Positions 34,267-44,992 of a stretch of 64,000 bases of DNA are shown here, in pieces. Under the pieces are notes generated by a model that made no database searches, was not told the origin of the DNA, and saw nothing but the letters and a program-made list of their open reading frames with translations. How positions within the stretch are numbered: the first letter of the stretch is position 1; each line of letters opens with the position of its first letter. This stretch comes from Limnohabitans sp. DM1 (GTDB taxonomy: Bacteria > Pseudomonadota > Gammaproteobacteria > Burkholderiales > Burkholderiaceae_C). Location of the stretch: contig NZ_CXOO01000025.1 of NCBI RefSeq assembly GCF_001269385.1, positions 25,210-89,209 of the forward strand. The letters run 5' to 3'. The translations under genes were made by a program, and so were the position numbers.

Positions 34267-35153
34267 TGAACAAACTCGATGCCATGCAAATTTTTGTACG
34301 GGTGGCCGAAGCGGGCAGCTTCACCGCCGTGGCCGAGCAACTGCAGGTGGCGCGCTCGGCCATCACCCGCCAGATCGCCGCGCTGGAAAAGCAGCTGCGC
34401 GTCAAGCTCATCACGCGCAGCACCCGCAGCCTGACGCTCACGCCTGCAGGCTCGGCTTACTTGGAAAAGTGCCGGGTCATCCTGAACATGGTGGACGCCG
34501 CCGAGGCCAGTCTGGGCGAAGACACAGCCCTAGCCCGAGGCCGCATCCGGCTGGGTTTGCCCATCAGCTTTGGCCTGGAGCGGCTCATGCCCGCCCTGAT
34601 CGCCTTTGCGCAGGCGCAGCCGCGCATTGAGCTGATGATGGATTTTTCGGACCAGCGCTCCAAGCTGATCGAAGAAGGCATCGACCTGTCGATCCGCATC
34701 ACCGCCGATTTGCAGCCGGGCGACATCGTGCGGCAACTGGGGCAGGCGCACTTGCTGACGCTGGCTTCGCCTGCGTATGTGTCCGCACACGGCCAGCCCA
34801 ACCATCCGCAGGCCCTGGTGCATCACGAGTGCCTGGTGTATTCGATGTCCATGAGTGCGGCGACCTGGCCCTATAGTGTGGAGGGCCAGTTGCAGCACTT
34901 TCCGGTGCGTGGCCGCATCCGCGCCAACAACGGTTCGGCCCTGACCCAGGCCGCCGCACGGGGCATGGGCATCACCGTGCAACCGGACTTCATCGCCGAG
35001 CCCTTTTTAGCGCGGGGCGAGGTGCTGCAAATCCTGCAAGACTTCGCGCCGCCGCCCCTGGGCATTTATGCCGTGCTGCCCAGCAACCGCTACATCCCTC
35101 ACCGGGTCAATGTGCTGCTGGAGCATTTGGCCAACAGTTTGCGTCCGGCTTGA
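34266..35153 (+). CDS. LysR-family transcriptional regulator
   Basis: 295 aa. Winged helix-turn-helix at residues 1-60 (MQIFVRVAEAGSFTAVAEQL, ARSAITRQIAALEKQL), then an effector domain with GRIRLGLPISFGLERLMPAL. It belongs to the CrgA/AaeR-like group that often controls a divergent oxidoreductase. Likely target: the DODA-cytochrome b561-YceI operon. No clear ribosome binding site precedes the ATG because the palindrome occupies the space; an upstream in-frame start at 34227 is possible. Confidence 0.9.
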   Translation: MNKLDAMQIFVRVAEAGSFTAVAEQLQVARSAITRQIAALEKQLRVKLITRSTRSLTLTPAGSAYLEKCRVILNMVDAAEASLGEDTALARGRIRLGLPISFGLERLMPALIAFAQAQPRIELMMDFSDQRSKLIEEGIDLSIRITADLQPGDIVRQLGQAHLLTLASPAYVSAHGQPNHPQALVHHECLVYSMSMSAATWPYSVEGQLQHFPVRGRIRANNGSALTQAAARGMGITVQPDFIAEPFLARGEVLQILQDFAPPPLGIYAVLPSNRYIPHRVNVLLEHLANSLRPA

Positions 35154-35294
35154 ACGGCCACCGGGGATCTCAGTCTGTCACGGGCTTGACGGGGCTGGCT
35201 CAAAATCCGGCCACAATCCGCACACAGGTTCACTCTTTGATTCTTCACCCTCCCTCGGCATGGGTTCTCAGCAACCCGACTTCAGGACTACAGC

Positions 35295-36731
35295 ATGACC
35301 TACCCCAACACCCAACTCTTCATCAGTGGCCAGTGGTGCGATGCCGCAGATGGCCGCACCCTGCCTGTGTTCAACCCCGCCACCGGCACTGAAATTGGAC
35401 GCCTGGCCCACGCAGGCATTCCTGATCTGGAGCGTGCCGCGCAAGCCGCGCAAAAGGGCTTCGAGATCTGGCGCGACACCCCCGCCAACGAACGCAGCGC
35501 CATCATGCGCAAGGCCGCCGCCCTGATGCGCGAGCGTGCCCCGCAAATTGCTGAACTGCTCACACAGGAGCAAGGCAAGCCCTTGGCCGAAGCCAAGGTC
35601 GAGGCCATGTCGGCCGCCGACATCATCGAGTGGTTTGCCGAAGAAGGCCGCCGCGTCTATGGCCGCATCGTGCCGCCTCGCAACATCAACGTGCAGCAGC
35701 AGGTGCTCAAGCAACCCTTGGGGCCTGTGGCCGCGTTCACCCCCTGGAACTTCCCGGTCAACCAAGTCGTGCGCAAAATGTCAGCGGCCCTGGCAGCTGG
35801 CTGCTCCATCCTGGTCAAAGCCCCCGAAGAAACCCCCGCATCCCCAGCCGAGCTGATCCGCGCGTTTCACGATGCGGGCGTGCCTGCGGGTGTGATCGGT
35901 CTGGTCTACGGCACACCGGCGGACATTTCCAACTACCTGATCGCGCACCCGCTGATCCGCAAAATCACCTTCACCGGCTCCACTCCCGTGGGCAAGCAGC
36001 TGTCTGCACTGGCCGGTCAGCACATGAAACGCGTGACCATGGAGCTGGGCGGTCACGCCCCGGTCATCCTGGCCGAAGACGCCGACATCGCCTTGGCCGT
36101 GAAAACCGCAGGCGCTGCGAAATTCCGTAATGCGGGTCAGGTGTGCATTTCGCCCACCCGCTTTTTGGTGCACCACACAATTGCCGATGAATTTGCAGCC
36201 TTGATGGCCGCGCATGCCGCATCGCTCAAGGTGGGTGATGGCCTGAGCGCAGGCACCCAGATGGGCCCTTTGGCCAACGAGCGCCGCCTGGTGGCCATGC
36301 AGGCCATCATGCAGGACGCCCGCGCCAAAGGTGCCAAGGTGCTCACGGGCGGCGAGCGCATCGGCACGCAGGGTCATTTCTTTGCGCCCACGGTCTTGTC
36401 GCATGTGCCGCTGGACGCAGACGTGGTGAACAACGAGCCCTTTGGCCCGATCGCCGCCATCCGCACGTTTGAAAAGATCGAAGACGCCATCGCCGAAGCC
36501 AATCGCTTGCCTTTTGGCCTGTCGGGTTATGCCTTCACCAACTCACTCAAAACCTCGCACCTGCTGAGCCAGCGCCTGGAAGTGGGCATGCTCTGGATCA
36601 ATCAACCCGCAGCGCCCTGGCCCGAGCTGCCATTTGGCGGCATCAAGGATTCAGGCTACGGCTCAGAAGGCGGCCCGGAAGCACTGGAAGCCTATCTGAA
36701 CACCAAGACGGTGTCCATCTTCAACGGCTGA
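35295..36731 (+). CDS. NAD(P)+-dependent aldehyde dehydrogenase, succinate-semialdehyde dehydrogenase-like
   Basis: 478 aa. ALDH fold: [22 protein letters not shown] (NAD site), [12 protein letters not shown], catalytic glutamate in [12 protein letters not shown], catalytic cysteine in [15 protein letters not shown], and [11 protein letters not shown]. It resembles GabD-type succinate-semialdehyde dehydrogenases in length and in the [11 protein letters not shown] region, but substrate cannot be fixed. It stands alone with its own promoter region of 140 bp. Confidence 0.92.
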   Translation: MTYPNTQLFISGQWCDAADGRTLPVFNPATGTEIGRLAHAGIPDLERAAQAAQKGFEIWRDTPANERSAIMRKAAALMRERAPQIAELLTQEQGKPLAEAKVEAMSAADIIEWFAEEGRRVYGRIVPPRNINVQQQVLKQPLGPVAAFTPWNFPVNQVVRKMSAALAAGCSILVKAPEETPASPAELIRAFHDAGVPAGVIGLVYGTPADISNYLIAHPLIRKITFTGSTPVGKQLSALAGQHMKRVTMELGGHAPVILAEDADIALAVKTAGAAKFRNAGQVCISPTRFLVHHTIADEFAALMAAHAASLKVGDGLSAGTQMGPLANERRLVAMQAIMQDARAKGAKVLTGGERIGTQGHFFAPTVLSHVPLDADVVNNEPFGPIAAIRTFEKIEDAIAEANRLPFGLSGYAFTNSLKTSHLLSQRLEVGMLWINQPAAPWPELPFGGIKDSGYGSEGGPEALEAYLNTKTVSIFNG

Positions 36732-36736
36732 TCCGC

Positions 36737-36809
36737 AACGTCGGACTCTGCGAGTGCCGACCTACAAAAGATGGGGCTTCGTAGGTCGGCGGTCGAAGAC
36801 CCCGACATG
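36737..36809. repeat. Type-1 palindromic repeats, two inward-facing arms
   Basis: Holds AACGTCGGACTCTGCGAG-TGCCGACCTAC (36738-36765) followed after 16 bases by GTAGGTCGGCGG-TCGAAGACCCCGACATG (36781-36809): the two arms seen elsewhere, here in reversed order. It separates the convergent aldehyde dehydrogenase and histidine kinase genes. Confidence 0.75.
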
Positions 36810-36833
36810 AGCGGTTAAGCGCTCAGGTGCCCG

Positions 36834-38228
36834 TCAGACCACCGCAGGCAAGATGAGGTGAACCTCGGCGCCGCCTTGGGGGGCGTTGCTGATCGTCAGG
36901 CTGCCGCCATGGTGCGTGGCGATGGACTTGGAGATGGACAGGCCCACGCCCAGCCCGTCACTTTTGGTGCTGAAAAACGCCGTACTCACTTGGGCAAGCA
37001 CCTCGGGCGCGAGTCCCATGCCGTTATCGCTGATGCTCAAGTGCGCCTGATCGGCTTCTCGCCAGATGCGCAGGTCGATGTGGCGATAGGCCTGCCCTTG
37101 CGTGGCCTGGATGGCGTTGCGGCAGATGTTCATGAGGATTTGTGACAACTGTACCGGATCGCCCATGACCCAAACCGCTTGCACAGGCAGGTGCAGGCTC
37201 ACATCCACGGCTTCTTTCTGAATCCAATCGTTGGTCAGATCCATGATGTCCTTGACCACCTGGTTGAGGCTGACCCGCTCAAACTGGGTCTCTTTGGACT
37301 GAATGAATTTGCGGATGCGGTTGAGGATATCGACAGCTTTTTGGGTATTGCGCTCAATGTCGCTCAGGTATTTATCCACCGATTGGGCACCGGTTTTTTC
37401 CACCTCCAGATGGGCGCGCTCGGTGATGAGGTAGATGTTCGTGAGCGGCTGACTCAGCTCGTGCGCCAGGGATGCGGCAATCTCGCCCACGCTGCGTCGG
37501 CGGTCAAGCTGCGCGATCTGGTGGCTCAGCCGGGAGCTTTCTTCATTGCGTGCCTGGGCCATGGCCATCTGGCCCGTCTGGCGCGTCAGACGCTCCAGAA
37601 AAATACCCATGAAGCCGATGTTGCCGACGATGGCGCCCATCACCCCCAGGAAAACAATCACCATGGTCAACACATCCTCATTCAATGCGTCACCCTGGGA
37701 TATGTCCAGAGCCACCCCCCCAGACCGCACGCTCAAGACCAGGCCAAAAACCAAGTACGAAGAAGCCAGCCAACGCGCGCTGGTGCTCTTTTCTTGCCGC
37801 CCAATCGCAAAGCCAAGCCAAGCCAAGCACAACAACAATACGGCGGTGATGCCCGAGCCCCAGCTGTAACGAAGCTGTTCGCTGCGCAGCACATGGTGGA
37901 AATACGCATAGACCAAAGCAGCAAGCACCACACCGATAAATATACGGGTCAGATACAAAGGCTTGTGCAAAGCATGGCGCAAGGCGATCACACGCAAAGA
38001 AATGCCCACAAAAAAGCATGTATTGGCCACCCCATAAGTCAGCCAATCGGGCAAATGAGCACGGTAACCCAGTAAAACCAAGCCCGCACCAAAAACCCAG
38101 CCGCCACTGCACCACAAATTGATGATGGCCGAACGCTGTTTGATCAATGCCAGCCAGACACCCAGTGGCATCACCAAGTACAAAAGGCCTGCAATGAAAT
38201 AAGCCGTCGGCAAATGAAAAGTGAACAA
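36834..38228 (-). CDS. Orphan sensor histidine kinase with multi-span sensor
   Basis: 464 aa. About seven membrane spans fill residues 1-215, then a short linker (ARNEESSRLSHQIAQLDRRR) and a full kinase: H-box with phospho-accepting H256 in SLAHELSQPLTNIY, N-box ILMNICRNAIQATQ, G1 SDNGMGL, G2 DGLGVGLSIS. HELSQPLTN is typical of kinases tied to NarL/FixJ-type regulators. No response regulator lies next to it in the window, so its partner is elsewhere. The membrane sensor has no recognised name; possible inputs are redox, quinone or light, but none is shown by sequence. Confidence 0.92.
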   Translation of the reverse strand: MFTFHLPTAYFIAGLLYLVMPLGVWLALIKQRSAIINLWCSGGWVFGAGLVLLGYRAHLPDWLTYGVANTCFFVGISLRVIALRHALHKPLYLTRIFIGVVLAALVYAYFHHVLRSEQLRYSWGSGITAVLLLCLAWLGFAIGRQEKSTSARWLASSYLVFGLVLSVRSGGVALDISQGDALNEDVLTMVIVFLGVMGAIVGNIGFMGIFLERLTRQTGQMAMAQARNEESSRLSHQIAQLDRRRSVGEIAASLAHELSQPLTNIYLITERAHLEVEKTGAQSVDKYLSDIERNTQKAVDILNRIRKFIQSKETQFERVSLNQVVKDIMDLTNDWIQKEAVDVSLHLPVQAVWVMGDPVQLSQILMNICRNAIQATQGQAYRHIDLRIWREADQAHLSISDNGMGLAPEVLAQVSTAFFSTKSDGLGVGLSISKSIATHHGGSLTISNAPQGGAEVHLILPAVV

Positions 38229-38297
38229 CTCAGAGCACCTTCGCCGTGCGGGATCGGTGGCCGGTGAAACCGCTAGCGAAAACGGTCAGAACCAGGG

Positions 38298-38789
38298 TCA
38301 TCGGGCGGCCACAAAACTGCCCGACTTGCCGCCGTGCTTTTCCAACAAGGTCACGCCGCTGATGGACATGCCCCGGTCCACCGCCTTGCACATGTCATAG
38401 ATCGTCAACAAAGCCACCTGCACGGCAGTCAGGGCTTCCATTTCGACGCCCGTCTGGCCCACCGTTTCGGCCGTGGCCGTGCAGGCCACGGCATGCTGCG
38501 AAGGCAAGATTTCAAAATCGACGGCCACGCGGGTCAGGCCAATCGGGTGACACAAGGGAATCAGGTCGCTGGTTTTTTTGGCGCCCTGTATGCCTGCGAT
38601 GCGTGCGATGCCCAACACATCGCCTTTTTTCGCCGTGCCCGACTCGATCAGCGCCAAGGTGGCAGGCAGCATCTCGATGCGTCCCGTAGCCACTGCAATG
38701 CGGCGAGTGGCCGTCTTGGCGCCCACATCCACCATGTGGGCTTGGCCTTGGGCATCAAAATGGGTCAAGACTTCAGAGGGCTTTGTCAT
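38298..38789 (-). CDS. moaC: Cyclic pyranopterin monophosphate synthase
   Basis: 163 aa. Diagnostic segments are present: [56 protein letters not shown] with catalytic Lys, and [20 protein letters not shown]. It converts the MoaA product to cyclic pyranopterin monophosphate in molybdenum cofactor synthesis. No other moa gene is near. ATG at MTKPSEV is chosen over a TTG five codons earlier, which has no support. Confidence 0.95.
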   Translation of the reverse strand: MTKPSEVLTHFDAQGQAHMVDVGAKTATRRIAVATGRIEMLPATLALIESGTAKKGDVLGIARIAGIQGAKKTSDLIPLCHPIGLTRVAVDFEILPSQHAVACTATAETVGQTGVEMEALTAVQVALLTIYDMCKAVDRGMSISGVTLLEKHGGKSGSFVAAR

Positions 38790-38869
38790 CGCAAGGGTGC
38801 TCAATTCTGTTTACAAATCATTCACGAGAATGGCGCATCATACGGCCATTGAATGGCACACTTTCTGAC

Positions 38870-40399
38870 GTGAAACACAAATTTTTCCGACCGCCACTGC
38901 TGCTGTCTGTGCTGGCTGCCACCCTTTGTTTGCAACCCGCTTGGCCGCAGGTACTGCCCACCCTGGGCCACGGCGAAAGCATCTCCTTGGGCGCCGAGCG
39001 CCAGCTGGGTGACCGCATTGCACGCGAGCTGTACCGCGACCCTGATTTTCTGGAAGACCCGGTGCTCGATGAATACATCCAGCGCCTGTGGGTGCCACTG
39101 GTCAAGGCAGCCGCCGCACGCGGCGAGTTGTCACCCGATCTGCAAGAGCGTTTTGCATGGCGCATTTTGTTGGGCCGCGACCGCTCGGTGAATGCGTTTG
39201 CGCTGCCCGGGGGCTATTTGGGCGTGCATCTGGGCTTGATTGCCGTGGTCACCTCGAATGACGAATTGGCCTCGGTTCTGGCGCATGAGCTCAGTCACGT
39301 CACACAGCGCCACATTGCACGGTCGATGGACGACCAAAGCAAGATGACGCCCTGGGTGATTGGCTCCATGATCTTGGGTGTTCTGGCCGCCAGCAAAAGC
39401 GCCCAGGGTGCGCAGGCCCTGATTGTGGGCGGGCAAGCAGCGGCGGTGCAGTCACAGCTGAGTTATTCACGTGACATGGAGCGCGAAGCTGACCGCGTGG
39501 GTTACAGCATTTTGAGCGATGCAGGCTACGACACTCGGGGGTTTGTCAGCATGTTTGCCAAACTACAGCAGGCTGCGGGCATGAACGACAACAGCGCCTA
39601 TCCCTATCTGCGCAGCCACCCCTTGACGACCGAGCGCATCGCCGACATGCAAGCACGCCAGCAACTGAACAACGCTGCGTCACCCGTGGCGCCTGACCTG
39701 ACCCAAAGCATGCTGGCCGCCCGTGCGCGGGTGATGTCACACCACAACGTCGATGCGCTCAAGGCCTGGACGCAGGACAGCAAAATCAACTCGCCCCAGG
39801 CCACACCGGCCCAACAGGTGGGCGCTTTGTATGCCGCCACGCTGGCCCACCTGCAGCTTGGCGATGCGGCATCAGCCGAGCGCAGCCTGCAACACCTGGA
39901 GCGACGGGTGCAGGCCTCTGATGCAGAGCCTGCCAAACGCCTGGTGCGCTTGCTCAAAGCGGAAATGGCCGCACGGCAAGAACGCTTTGGAGCAGTGCTG
40001 AGCCTCTTGCAGCCCTCTTCACCGGGCACGGCATTGGCGCGCCCGGAGCTGATCGCGACCGCGCAGGCCTTGGTGCGCCTGCCGCCGCAGCCCATGCGCA
40101 ACGAGGTCATCGGCACCTTGCGCGAACTGGTGCAGCAAGCCCCCCAGGACGCCCAAGCCTGGAATACCCTGGCCAGCTTGCTGGCCGCCCAGGGCATGGC
40201 CTTGGCATCACTTCGGGCCGAAGGTGAAGCGCAAATGGCCCGCATGGACTGGACCGGCGCGCTGGACCGCTTTCGAGCAGCGCAAGACTGGGCCCGTAAC
40301 CACCGCTTGGTCGCAGGCGATCACATCGAAGCCTCCATCGTCGACACCCGCCTGCGCCATGTTCAGGCGCTGGTGCGCGAGATGCAAACACAACGCTGA
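38870..40399 (+). CDS. M48 family metalloprotease, BepA-like, with TPR tail
   Basis: 509 aa from a GTG start (VKHKFFRPPLLL), giving a signal peptide ending around AWPQVLP. Zinc peptidase motif H139-E-L-S-H143, third ligand E206 in MEREADRVGY. The C-terminal 250 residues are helical with TPR-like repeats (ALYAATLAHLQLGDAASAERSL; AWNTLASLLAAQGMALASL). BepA degrades or assists misassembled outer-membrane proteins such as LptD. No clear ribosome binding site marks the start, so a few residues either way are possible. It is divergent from moaC. Confidence 0.88.
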   Translation: MKHKFFRPPLLLSVLAATLCLQPAWPQVLPTLGHGESISLGAERQLGDRIARELYRDPDFLEDPVLDEYIQRLWVPLVKAAAARGELSPDLQERFAWRILLGRDRSVNAFALPGGYLGVHLGLIAVVTSNDELASVLAHELSHVTQRHIARSMDDQSKMTPWVIGSMILGVLAASKSAQGAQALIVGGQAAAVQSQLSYSRDMEREADRVGYSILSDAGYDTRGFVSMFAKLQQAAGMNDNSAYPYLRSHPLTTERIADMQARQQLNNAASPVAPDLTQSMLAARARVMSHHNVDALKAWTQDSKINSPQATPAQQVGALYAATLAHLQLGDAASAERSLQHLERRVQASDAEPAKRLVRLLKAEMAARQERFGAVLSLLQPSSPGTALARPELIATAQALVRLPPQPMRNEVIGTLRELVQQAPQDAQAWNTLASLLAAQGMALASLRAEGEAQMARMDWTGALDRFRAAQDWARNHRLVAGDHIEASIVDTRLRHVQALVREMQTQR

Positions 40400-40444
40400 A
40401 CGGCAAGCGCGTCCGCGTCTTACTGGCGCCATGTTGCGGGATTT

Positions 40445-41005
40445 TTATTTCCAGCGAACCAGCTCGATGTGCACACTGCCCTTATCGCTGCTGAAAGTGA
40501 CCGAACCCTCCTGCACCGTGGCCTGCAGCTGCATGCTGCGCTCGGCCAGTTTGGCCAGTTCTTGCGAGCCTTCGGTGGGCACACGCCAGACCTGCAGTTT
40601 GTCCAGGCGAGTGAGCTTGGTCTCGATGCCTTTCCACCACACTTCGGCTGCGTGGTTGAAGCAGTACAGCAGCACCTCATCGGCCTTTTGGCAGGCTTTC
40701 ATGATGGGCTTGTCTTCGGGCTGGCCCACCTCGATCCACATCCGTGTTTGGCCCGTGAAGTCGCGCAAGCTGACGTCCGGGTCATCCGGGTCGGACAGAC
40801 CCGCACCAAAGGCCAGCTTGCCATCACCTTTGCACACGGCTTGCAGCTTGTAAGCGTTGATGGCCAGCGCCAGCAGGCGGATCATCATGCGCTCATCGGT
40901 TTCGCTGGGGTGCCGCGCCAGCGTGAGCTGGTGGTCTTCGTAATAGCTGTGGTCGATGTCGGCGATCGACAGGTTGGCTTTGTAGATGGTGGATTTGAGG
41001 GCCAT
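40445..41005 (-). CDS. yaeQ: YaeQ family protein
   Basis: 186 aa, full length. Begins ALKSTIYKANLSIADIDHSYYEDHQLTLARHPSETDERMM and has the WIEVGQPEDKPIMKACQKADEVLLY segment; the fold is a PD-(D/E)XK nuclease-like one, with D, E and Q-x-K-like positions. E. coli YaeQ was named for compensating RfaH loss; later work did not confirm a transcription role. Convergent with the BepA-like gene. A possible small ORF ends five bases before its start. Confidence 0.92.
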   Translation of the reverse strand: MALKSTIYKANLSIADIDHSYYEDHQLTLARHPSETDERMMIRLLALAINAYKLQAVCKGDGKLAFGAGLSDPDDPDVSLRDFTGQTRMWIEVGQPEDKPIMKACQKADEVLLYCFNHAAEVWWKGIETKLTRLDKLQVWRVPTEGSQELAKLAERSMQLQATVQEGSVTFSSDKGSVHIELVRWK

Positions 41006-41010
41006 GGTTT

Positions 41011-41118
41011 TCAGTCTTTGCGGGCCAGCATCCGCCAGCTCAACAGCTGAACGCCGTTGCGCAGGCCAGACAATTCGCCGCCGTAAATCAATACAAATTG
41101 CCGGAATCGGCGAAGCAT
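41011..41118 (-). CDS. Possible 35-aa basic peptide upstream of yaeQ
   Basis: A small frame (MLRRFRQFVLIYGGELSGLRN region, ending LARKD) ends five bases before the yaeQ start codon. Composition is basic with a hydrophobic stretch and looks codon-biased like its neighbours. No clear ribosome binding site is visible. Right upstream lies the 14-bp inverted repeat at 41123-41159. It could be a leader peptide, the tail of a decayed gene, or chance; comparative data are needed. Confidence 0.3.
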   Translation of the reverse strand: MLRRFRQFVLIYGGELSGLRNGVQLLSWRMLARKD

Positions 41119-41122
41119 CCGT

Positions 41123-41159
41123 TTATACAAATTGAAGATCTGATGTTCAATTTGTATAA
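41123..41159. repeat. Perfect 14-bp AT-rich inverted repeat
   Basis: TTATACAAATTGAA and TTCAATTTGTATAA are exact inverse complements with a 9-bp spacer. A third partial copy (CAATACAAATTG) lies about 20 bp before the left arm. It sits between the purB 3' end and the yaeQ region, both minus strand. No T run follows, so an operator, regulated promoter or small element is more likely than a terminator. Confidence 0.6.
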
Positions 41160-41209
41160 GTATCGCCCCAGTCGCCACCTTGACATCATGGTGACCTGTT
41201 TCAATCTAC

Positions 41210-42694
<1,485 letters not shown>

Positions 42695-42742
42695 CTAGAA
42701 TCAAGTTTGTTTCTTTTTACAGAATCACCCGTTTAAATTTTT

Positions 42743-43357
42743 ATGAAACTCATCGGCTCCGTCACCAGTCCTTATGTGCGCAAAGTACGCGTTGTCATGG
42801 CCGAAAAAAAACTGGACTACCAATTCGTGATCGAAGATGTGATGTCCGATCAAACCACCATCCACGAATCCAACCCTTTAGGCAAAGTGCCCTGCCTGAT
42901 CATGGAAGGCCATGAGGCTGTGTTCGATTCTCGCGTCATCGTGGAATACCTGGACACGCTGTCCCCTGTGGGCAAACTCATTCCCCCGGCTGGGCGTGAG
43001 CGCGCCGAAGTCAAAACCTGGGAAGCCCTGTCCGATGGTTTGACCGATGCTGCCTATTTGGCCCGCATGGAACAAGCTTGGGCGGGTCGTCTGGACAGCG
43101 AGCGCAGCCAAGCCTGGATCGACCGCCAGCTGAACAAGATTCAGCACGCTTTACGCGCCATGAGCCAAGGCCTGGGTGACAAGCCCTTTTGCTCGGGCAT
43201 TCACCTGAGTCTGTCTGACATTGCCGTGGGCTGCGCCCTGGGCTATCTGGATTTGCGCTTTGCCAGCATTGACTGGCGCGGCGACTACCCCAATTTGCAC
43301 AGGCTCCACGACAAACTGTCGCAACGCCAAAGCTTCATCGACACCGTAGCCGTTTAA
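42743..43357 (+). CDS. Glutathione S-transferase family protein
   Basis: 204 aa. Thioredoxin-like N-terminal domain with SVTSPYVRKVRVVMAEK (catalytic Ser in SPYVRK rather than Tyr) and VPCLIMEGHEAVFDSRVIVEYLD carrying the cis-proline and glutathione-binding Asp-Ser; helical C-terminal domain with SLSDIAVGCALGYLDL. It resembles the YibF/stringent-starvation-like bacterial GSTs, and the physiological substrate is unknown. It is divergent from purB. Confidence 0.92.
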   Translation: MKLIGSVTSPYVRKVRVVMAEKKLDYQFVIEDVMSDQTTIHESNPLGKVPCLIMEGHEAVFDSRVIVEYLDTLSPVGKLIPPAGRERAEVKTWEALSDGLTDAAYLARMEQAWAGRLDSERSQAWIDRQLNKIQHALRAMSQGLGDKPFCSGIHLSLSDIAVGCALGYLDLRFASIDWRGDYPNLHRLHDKLSQRQSFIDTVAV

Positions 43358-43450
43358 AGCTGGCGCAAGCTCCGCGTGAATTTATGGCCATCATCGCCCT
43401 CGGGGTGATGGGTGGTGGTCTGCGGGATTTCATCGAGGCGGTGCGCCGCT

Positions 43451-43629
43451 CCTATTGATCCGGCCCAGTAAAGTCTGCAGGGTGACTTCAAACTTGCACC
43501 TTGTGGGAGCTAGCCCTGCTGGCGATCAGACGCATGTGGACCACAGGCTTTTCGCTTGGCTGGCAAGCTCCCACTAAATCCTCCCAACGGGCAACACACG
43601 GCTTGGACTTCATCGGGCCGAATCAATAG
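43451..43629. mobile_element. MITE-like element, copy 2 (type-2 palindromic core)
   Basis: Terminal repeats CCTATTGATCCGGCCC (43451-43466) and GGGCCGAATCAATAG (43615-43629) match the ends of the element at 12099-12269. The core is different: GTGGGAGCTAGCC (43503) and GGCAAGCTCCCAC (ending 43574), which is the repeat also found alone at 61351-61424. The same ends with a different core indicate a modular mini-element. The left end supplies the stop codon of a 24-codon frame starting at 43384 that is probably not a gene. Confidence 0.65.
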
Positions 43630-43662
43630 CGCCCACGGCAGCGTGAACATCACGGCGCCGAA

Positions 43663-44100
43663 TCACACACTGTTCGCGCGCTTTTTGAGCCAACGCATGA
43701 AGCCACCGAGCACCGGCAGTTTTTCATACAACTCTTCGGCCGCATCCCAGTAATCACGGTGCAAGGTGACCAACCCCTGTCCGTTGAACACCACATGGCT
43801 GGCGCCACGCACGGTTTGAAGCGTGTGCGTGTCAAAGCGCTTGAAGCGAAAGCGAAACTCCCAGGTCAAAAAGGCCTGATCCCCATCGACCACTTGCCCG
43901 GTGATGACAAAGTGCGGCTGCCCCAGGGCCACGTACATGTGCCGAAAGATTCTCTCAATTTCGGGCAGCCCTTGCACCTCGTTGAAGGGGTCCTTGAAAC
44001 GCGCTTGCGCCTCGTAGACCGTGTGCAATTGCCCCAAGCTGTCGGGCGACAGCGTTTCAAAAAACGTGACCAGGTCCTGGGTGGCTTGTCGTGAGTTCAT
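43663..44100 (-). CDS. NTF2/SnoaL-like small protein
   Basis: 145 aa, one NTF2-like domain with YEAQARFKDPFNEVQGLPEIERIFRHMY, where RFKDPF and the following helix form the pocket rim, and a C-terminal RDYWDAAEELYEKLPVLGGFMRWLKKR. This subgroup regularly accompanies the chalcone-isomerase/DUF1365/Cfa gene cluster. Role unknown. It is the last gene of the minus-strand operon, 40 bp after the SDR gene. Confidence 0.85.
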   Translation of the reverse strand: MNSRQATQDLVTFFETLSPDSLGQLHTVYEAQARFKDPFNEVQGLPEIERIFRHMYVALGQPHFVITGQVVDGDQAFLTWEFRFRFKRFDTHTLQTVRGASHVVFNGQGLVTLHRDYWDAAEELYEKLPVLGGFMRWLKKRANSV

Positions 44101-44140
44101 GGTTGTCGATCAGTTTGGAGGGTCCACGCGGGCCTGTCTC

Positions 44141-44992
44141 TCACAGCCCTGTGAACTTGCGCACCAAGGGGAAATACAAGCGGTAAGGCAGCAACCGGAG
44201 CAGTTTGAGCCACACCGTGAAGCGACGCGGAAAATGGATGTCAAATTGGCCGCGCGCCCAACCCCACAGCATTTCCTGCGCGGCCTGTTCGGGCTTGAGC
44301 AAGGCGGGCATGGTGAACTGGTTTTGCGCCGTCAGCGGGGTGGCCACAAAGCCCGGGTTGATCACGCTCACACCGATGCCCTGGTCCTGCAAATCCATGT
44401 ACAGCGTTTCAGCCAAATGGGTCAGCGCCGCCTTGGTGGGGCCGTAGGCCAGACCATTGGGCAAGCCGCGCCAGCCCGCCACGCTGCTGAGCACACTGAT
44501 GTGTCCGCGCTGCTGGGCCAGCATGTCAGGCAGCACGGCATCCAGGACCAACAAGGCCCCTTGGTAATTGACCTGGTCGTGCTGCAACAAATCCTGCAAA
44601 TTCAGCGCTGTGGCGCGTTGGGCGCGGTAGTAACCGGCTGCGTACACCAGCAAATCAATCGGCCCATCGGCCAGGATGCGGCGTGCAGTGGCCTGCACAT
44701 CGGCATGTACCGTGACATCCAGCGGGTGCCATTGCACACCGGGGTCTTGCGCGGCCCAGTCTTGCACCCCCTGCGGATGACGGGCGGACACCAACACCAC
44801 AGCACCCGCAGCGCGCAGTGCCTGGGCACACGCCAGCCCAATGCCCGACGAGGCCCCCACCAGCCACACGCGCTGCCCTGCCCAGCTGCGCATGGGTGGA
44901 TTGAGCTGGTACCAGCGGCGCGCTGCAGGGGTTTGCGCGTGGGCCACGCCGGGTGACGCCTTGGGCACCAAAACAGGCGATGCGGCGTTCAT
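44141..44992 (-). CDS. Short-chain dehydrogenase in the lipid-modification cluster
   Basis: 283 aa. GASSGIG cofactor motif near residue 46, YAAG in place of NNAG, then the catalytic serine in SVLSSVAGWRG and Y-x-x-x-K in AYGPTKAAL. The extended N terminus (about 35 residues) and C-terminal basic helix suggest membrane association. Start overlaps the DUF3833 stop by four bases (ATGA). Family members in such clusters probably act on lipid-derived ketones or alcohols; that is inference. Confidence 0.88.
   Translation of the reverse strand: MNAASPVLVPKASPGVAHAQTPAARRWYQLNPPMRSWAGQRVWLVGASSGIGLACAQALRAAGAVVLVSARHPQGVQDWAAQDPGVQWHPLDVTVHADVQATARRILADGPIDLLVYAAGYYRAQRATALNLQDLLQHDQVNYQGALLVLDAVLPDMLAQQRGHISVLSSVAGWRGLPNGLAYGPTKAALTHLAETLYMDLQDQGIGVSVINPGFVATPLTAQNQFTMPALLKPEQAAQEMLWGWARGQFDIHFPRRFTVWLKLLRLLPYRLYFPLVRKFTGL

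Noticed and set aside
43384..43458. 24-codon frame MAIIALGVMGGG onward, next to the mini-element
   Set aside because: Too short, and its stop is provided by the mini-element end; might be a gene remnant but cannot be supported.
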